Of a stretch of 64,000 bases of DNA, positions 62,767 through 64,000 are shown one piece after another. The notes under the pieces were generated by a model. It was not told where the DNA came from, did no database searches, and was given only the letters and a program-made list of their open reading frames with translations. The position numbers and the translations under genes were made by a program. Source of the stretch: an uncultured Eisenbergiella sp. GTDB lineage: Bacteria > Bacillota > Clostridia > Lachnospirales > Lachnospiraceae. How positions within the stretch are numbered: the first letter of the stretch is position 1; every line of letters begins with the position of its first letter. The DNA lies in NCBI GenBank assembly GCA_910585455.1, contig CAJUEL010000011.1:47736-111735 (forward strand). The letters are read 5' to 3'.

Positions 62767-62833
62767 AGTGATCGCGTTGCAGAAACCTGCGAGGTCTGCG
62801 ACCGGGGGAGAACCTGCGGGTTCTCCTCTTTTT
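62767..62833 (+). ncRNA. Putative structured RNA upstream of the Abi protein
   Basis: An RNA of about 67 bases with two hairpins. The first pairs GTTGCAGA (62776-62783) with TCTGCGAC (62795-62802), with an inner CC/GG around TGCGA. The second pairs GGAGAACC (62807-62814) with GGTTCTCC (62819-62826) around TGCG and is followed by TCTTTTT. Both loops carry ACCTGCG. No coding frame fits. The RNA ends 20 bases before the Abi gene, so it is either a separate small RNA or a leader whose terminator controls the gene. Confidence 0.65.
62804..62833 (+). terminator. Intrinsic terminator just upstream of the Abi gene
   Basis: The second hairpin of the RNA above, extended by G-U pairs, with a TTTTT tail. 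The Abi ribosome binding site AAGGAG begins six bases later. Confidence 0.75.
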
Positions 62834-62853
62834 ACGCTAAGGAGATGTTGTAG

Positions 62854-63798
62854 ATGCCAAAGATTTTTTTGAGTTATGATCAACAGATAGCGAAATTGCA
62901 AAAAGAAAAAAATCTACAGATAGATGATGCAGCATACGCCAAGGAAGTTTTAAGGCAGACAAGCTATTATTCATTAATTGGCGGTTACAAGGATATTTTT
63001 AAGAATCCAACTACCAGGAAGTATAAAGACGGAACAAGGTTTGAGGATATTGTAGAGTTATACTATTTTGATGAATCCTTAAGGCAGTTGTTTTTGAGAT
63101 ATCTCATTAAAGTAGAAAATGAAATAAAGTCACAGGTCTCTTATTATTTTACTGAGAAAAATGGCGAGAACCAAAAGGAATATCTTGATACTTTAAATTT
63201 CAATTATGCAGGCAAGAAAAATCAAAGAGATATTGACCGATTAATAAAGATATTAGAAGGATATGTTACAAAACCAACGGATTATCATTACATAAATCAT
63301 GCCCAGATAAAATATGGGAATGTACCCTTGTGGGTATTAACAAATGCACTGACTTTTGGAAATATTTCAAAAATGTATATGTTGCTTCCACAAGATTTGC
63401 AGAGTAAAGTAAGCAGGAATTATTCTTGTATTAATGAAAGCCAAATGACATCAATTTTGACAGTAATGGTTAAATTTAGAAATGTTTGCGCACATGGAGA
63501 ACGGTTATTTACATATAAGACTATGGATAGTATTCCTGATTTACCAATACATAAAAAATTGAACATTGCCAAAAAGGGCACACAATATATGAATGGGAAG
63601 AACGATTTATTTTCGGTAGTAATTGCTTTAAGATATTTATTGAGTGATGGATGGTATAAAGAGTTTATAAGAGAGCTTAAAGTATTGATTGATAAGTATC
63701 TGAAGAAACATGACAGTATATCGGAGCAGGAATTGTATGAGAAAATGGGATTTCCGCAAAACTGGAGAAAGATAACCAGATACAGTAAATATGATTGA
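62854..63798 (+). CDS. Abi-family HEPN protein (AbiF/AbiD-like)
   Basis: A 314-residue protein of the Abi_2 family, whose lactococcal members cause abortive phage infection. It starts KIFLSYDQQIAKLQKEKNLQ, has the family block TSYYSLIGGYKDIF, the DESLRQLFLRYLIKVENEIKSQVSY helix and the HEPN RNase motif RNVCAHGERLF (R-x4-H form) around residue 210. HEPN domains of this type usually cut RNA when activated. AAGGAG lies nine bases before ATG 62854. The gene is AT-rich and follows a structured RNA with its own promoter and terminator. Phage defence or toxin activity is inferred from family. Confidence 0.85.
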   Translation: MPKIFLSYDQQIAKLQKEKNLQIDDAAYAKEVLRQTSYYSLIGGYKDIFKNPTTRKYKDGTRFEDIVELYYFDESLRQLFLRYLIKVENEIKSQVSYYFTEKNGENQKEYLDTLNFNYAGKKNQRDIDRLIKILEGYVTKPTDYHYINHAQIKYGNVPLWVLTNALTFGNISKMYMLLPQDLQSKVSRNYSCINESQMTSILTVMVKFRNVCAHGERLFTYKTMDSIPDLPIHKKLNIAKKGTQYMNGKNDLFSVVIALRYLLSDGWYKEFIRELKVLIDKYLKKHDSISEQELYEKMGFPQNWRKITRYSKYD

Positions 63799-64000
63799 TA
63801 AAACATTAAGGATGCAATTCATACGATTGACGGAAGGAAATGTGATGCCTGGGCATAAAGCGGGAAAAGTGCCCTGGGAATGCAACATTTTTGGAGGTTT
63901 TTGGTTCTTCGGGGTATCCTGATATAAGCAGATAGGAGGTGTATTATAGATTGAAAAATAATATCTAGCGGTCGAAAAAAGGGCGCAGTTATAGAAGGAA
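63799..64000. other. Sequence after the Abi gene, no gene seen
   Basis: No frame with a plausible start is present. An AGGAGGTG occurs at about 63936-63943 but the only nearby frame (TTG, six codons) closes at once. A gene could begin beyond the window. Confidence 0.4.

Overview
The window looks like the chromosome of an anaerobic, spore-former-lineage Clostridia, most likely a Lachnospiraceae gut bacterium. The support is the Gram-positive order rimP-nusA-ylxR-ylxQ-infB-rbfA-nrnA-truB-ribF, strong AGGAGG-type ribosome binding sites, a spoVAD relic, meso-diaminopimelate dehydrogenase, a DedA protein, and a cryptic vanG-type cluster of the kind common in gut Clostridia. Most housekeeping genes are moderately GC-rich. 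Several islands are clearly AT-rich (about 26.1-26.8, 36.6-38.8, 38.9-41.4 and 62.5-63.8 kb) and look acquired.

Layout. 0-3.5 kb: vanW, a VanG-type D-Ala-D-Ser ligase, and a fusion of a hexapeptide-repeat acyltransferase with a VanT-like racemase. 3.5-12.8 kb: the translation/transcription operon, preceded by a promoter and a terminator-like leader hairpin. 12.9-18.9 kb: Na/Pi cotransporter, a 344-bp hairpin repeat, an SH3-NlpC/P60 cell-wall hydrolase, rpsO and pnp. 19-21.5 kb: orphan LytTR regulator, 3'-truncated spoVAD, ParB-type HTH protein. 21.6-25.7 kb: glycan locus (GHL6-type glycosidase, AraC regulator, Gfo/Idh/MocA oxidoreductase). 26.1-26.8 kb: broken alpha/beta hydrolase. 26.9-31.1 kb: hisS-aspS and a membrane-anchored amidase. 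31.2-35.1 kb: metal-efflux locus (AraC, ArsR, small HMA protein, P1B ATPase) with a duplicated operator. 35.4-36.3 kb: ddh. 36.6-38.8 kb: GNAT, then integrase and mobilization-protein remnants.

38.9-41.0 kb holds a four-gene AT-rich operon encoding an ExbB/MotA-like channel subunit, an ExbD/MotB-like partner, and two extracytoplasmic ExbD-like proteins, one of them a lipoprotein. I do not recognise this combination as a described system in Gram-positives. Beside it lies a probable type I toxin-antitoxin locus with convergent RNAs, then a perfect 163-bp palindrome. 41.8-46.8 kb: a five-gene oligopeptide/nickel-type ABC importer. 46.8-49.5 kb: YqeG phosphatase, aroE and an aroK-aroQ fusion. 49.7-62.4 kb: flavodoxin-like reductase, a second hairpin repeat, esterase, DUF1653 protein, 5'-nucleotidase, an SfsA-MutY fusion, GT2, carB, DedA, GT4 and a DtxR/MntR regulator. 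62.7-63.8 kb: a promoter, a compact two-hairpin RNA with its own terminator, and an Abi-family HEPN protein, suggesting an RNA-linked abortive-infection or toxin module.

Three repeat families recur between genes: long inverted repeats, two of which share a conserved apical sequence; a GTAACAG palindromic repeat placed at gene ends; and an element of about 130 bp built from nested hairpins. All calls rest on reading the sequence and on family knowledge; no database search was possible.
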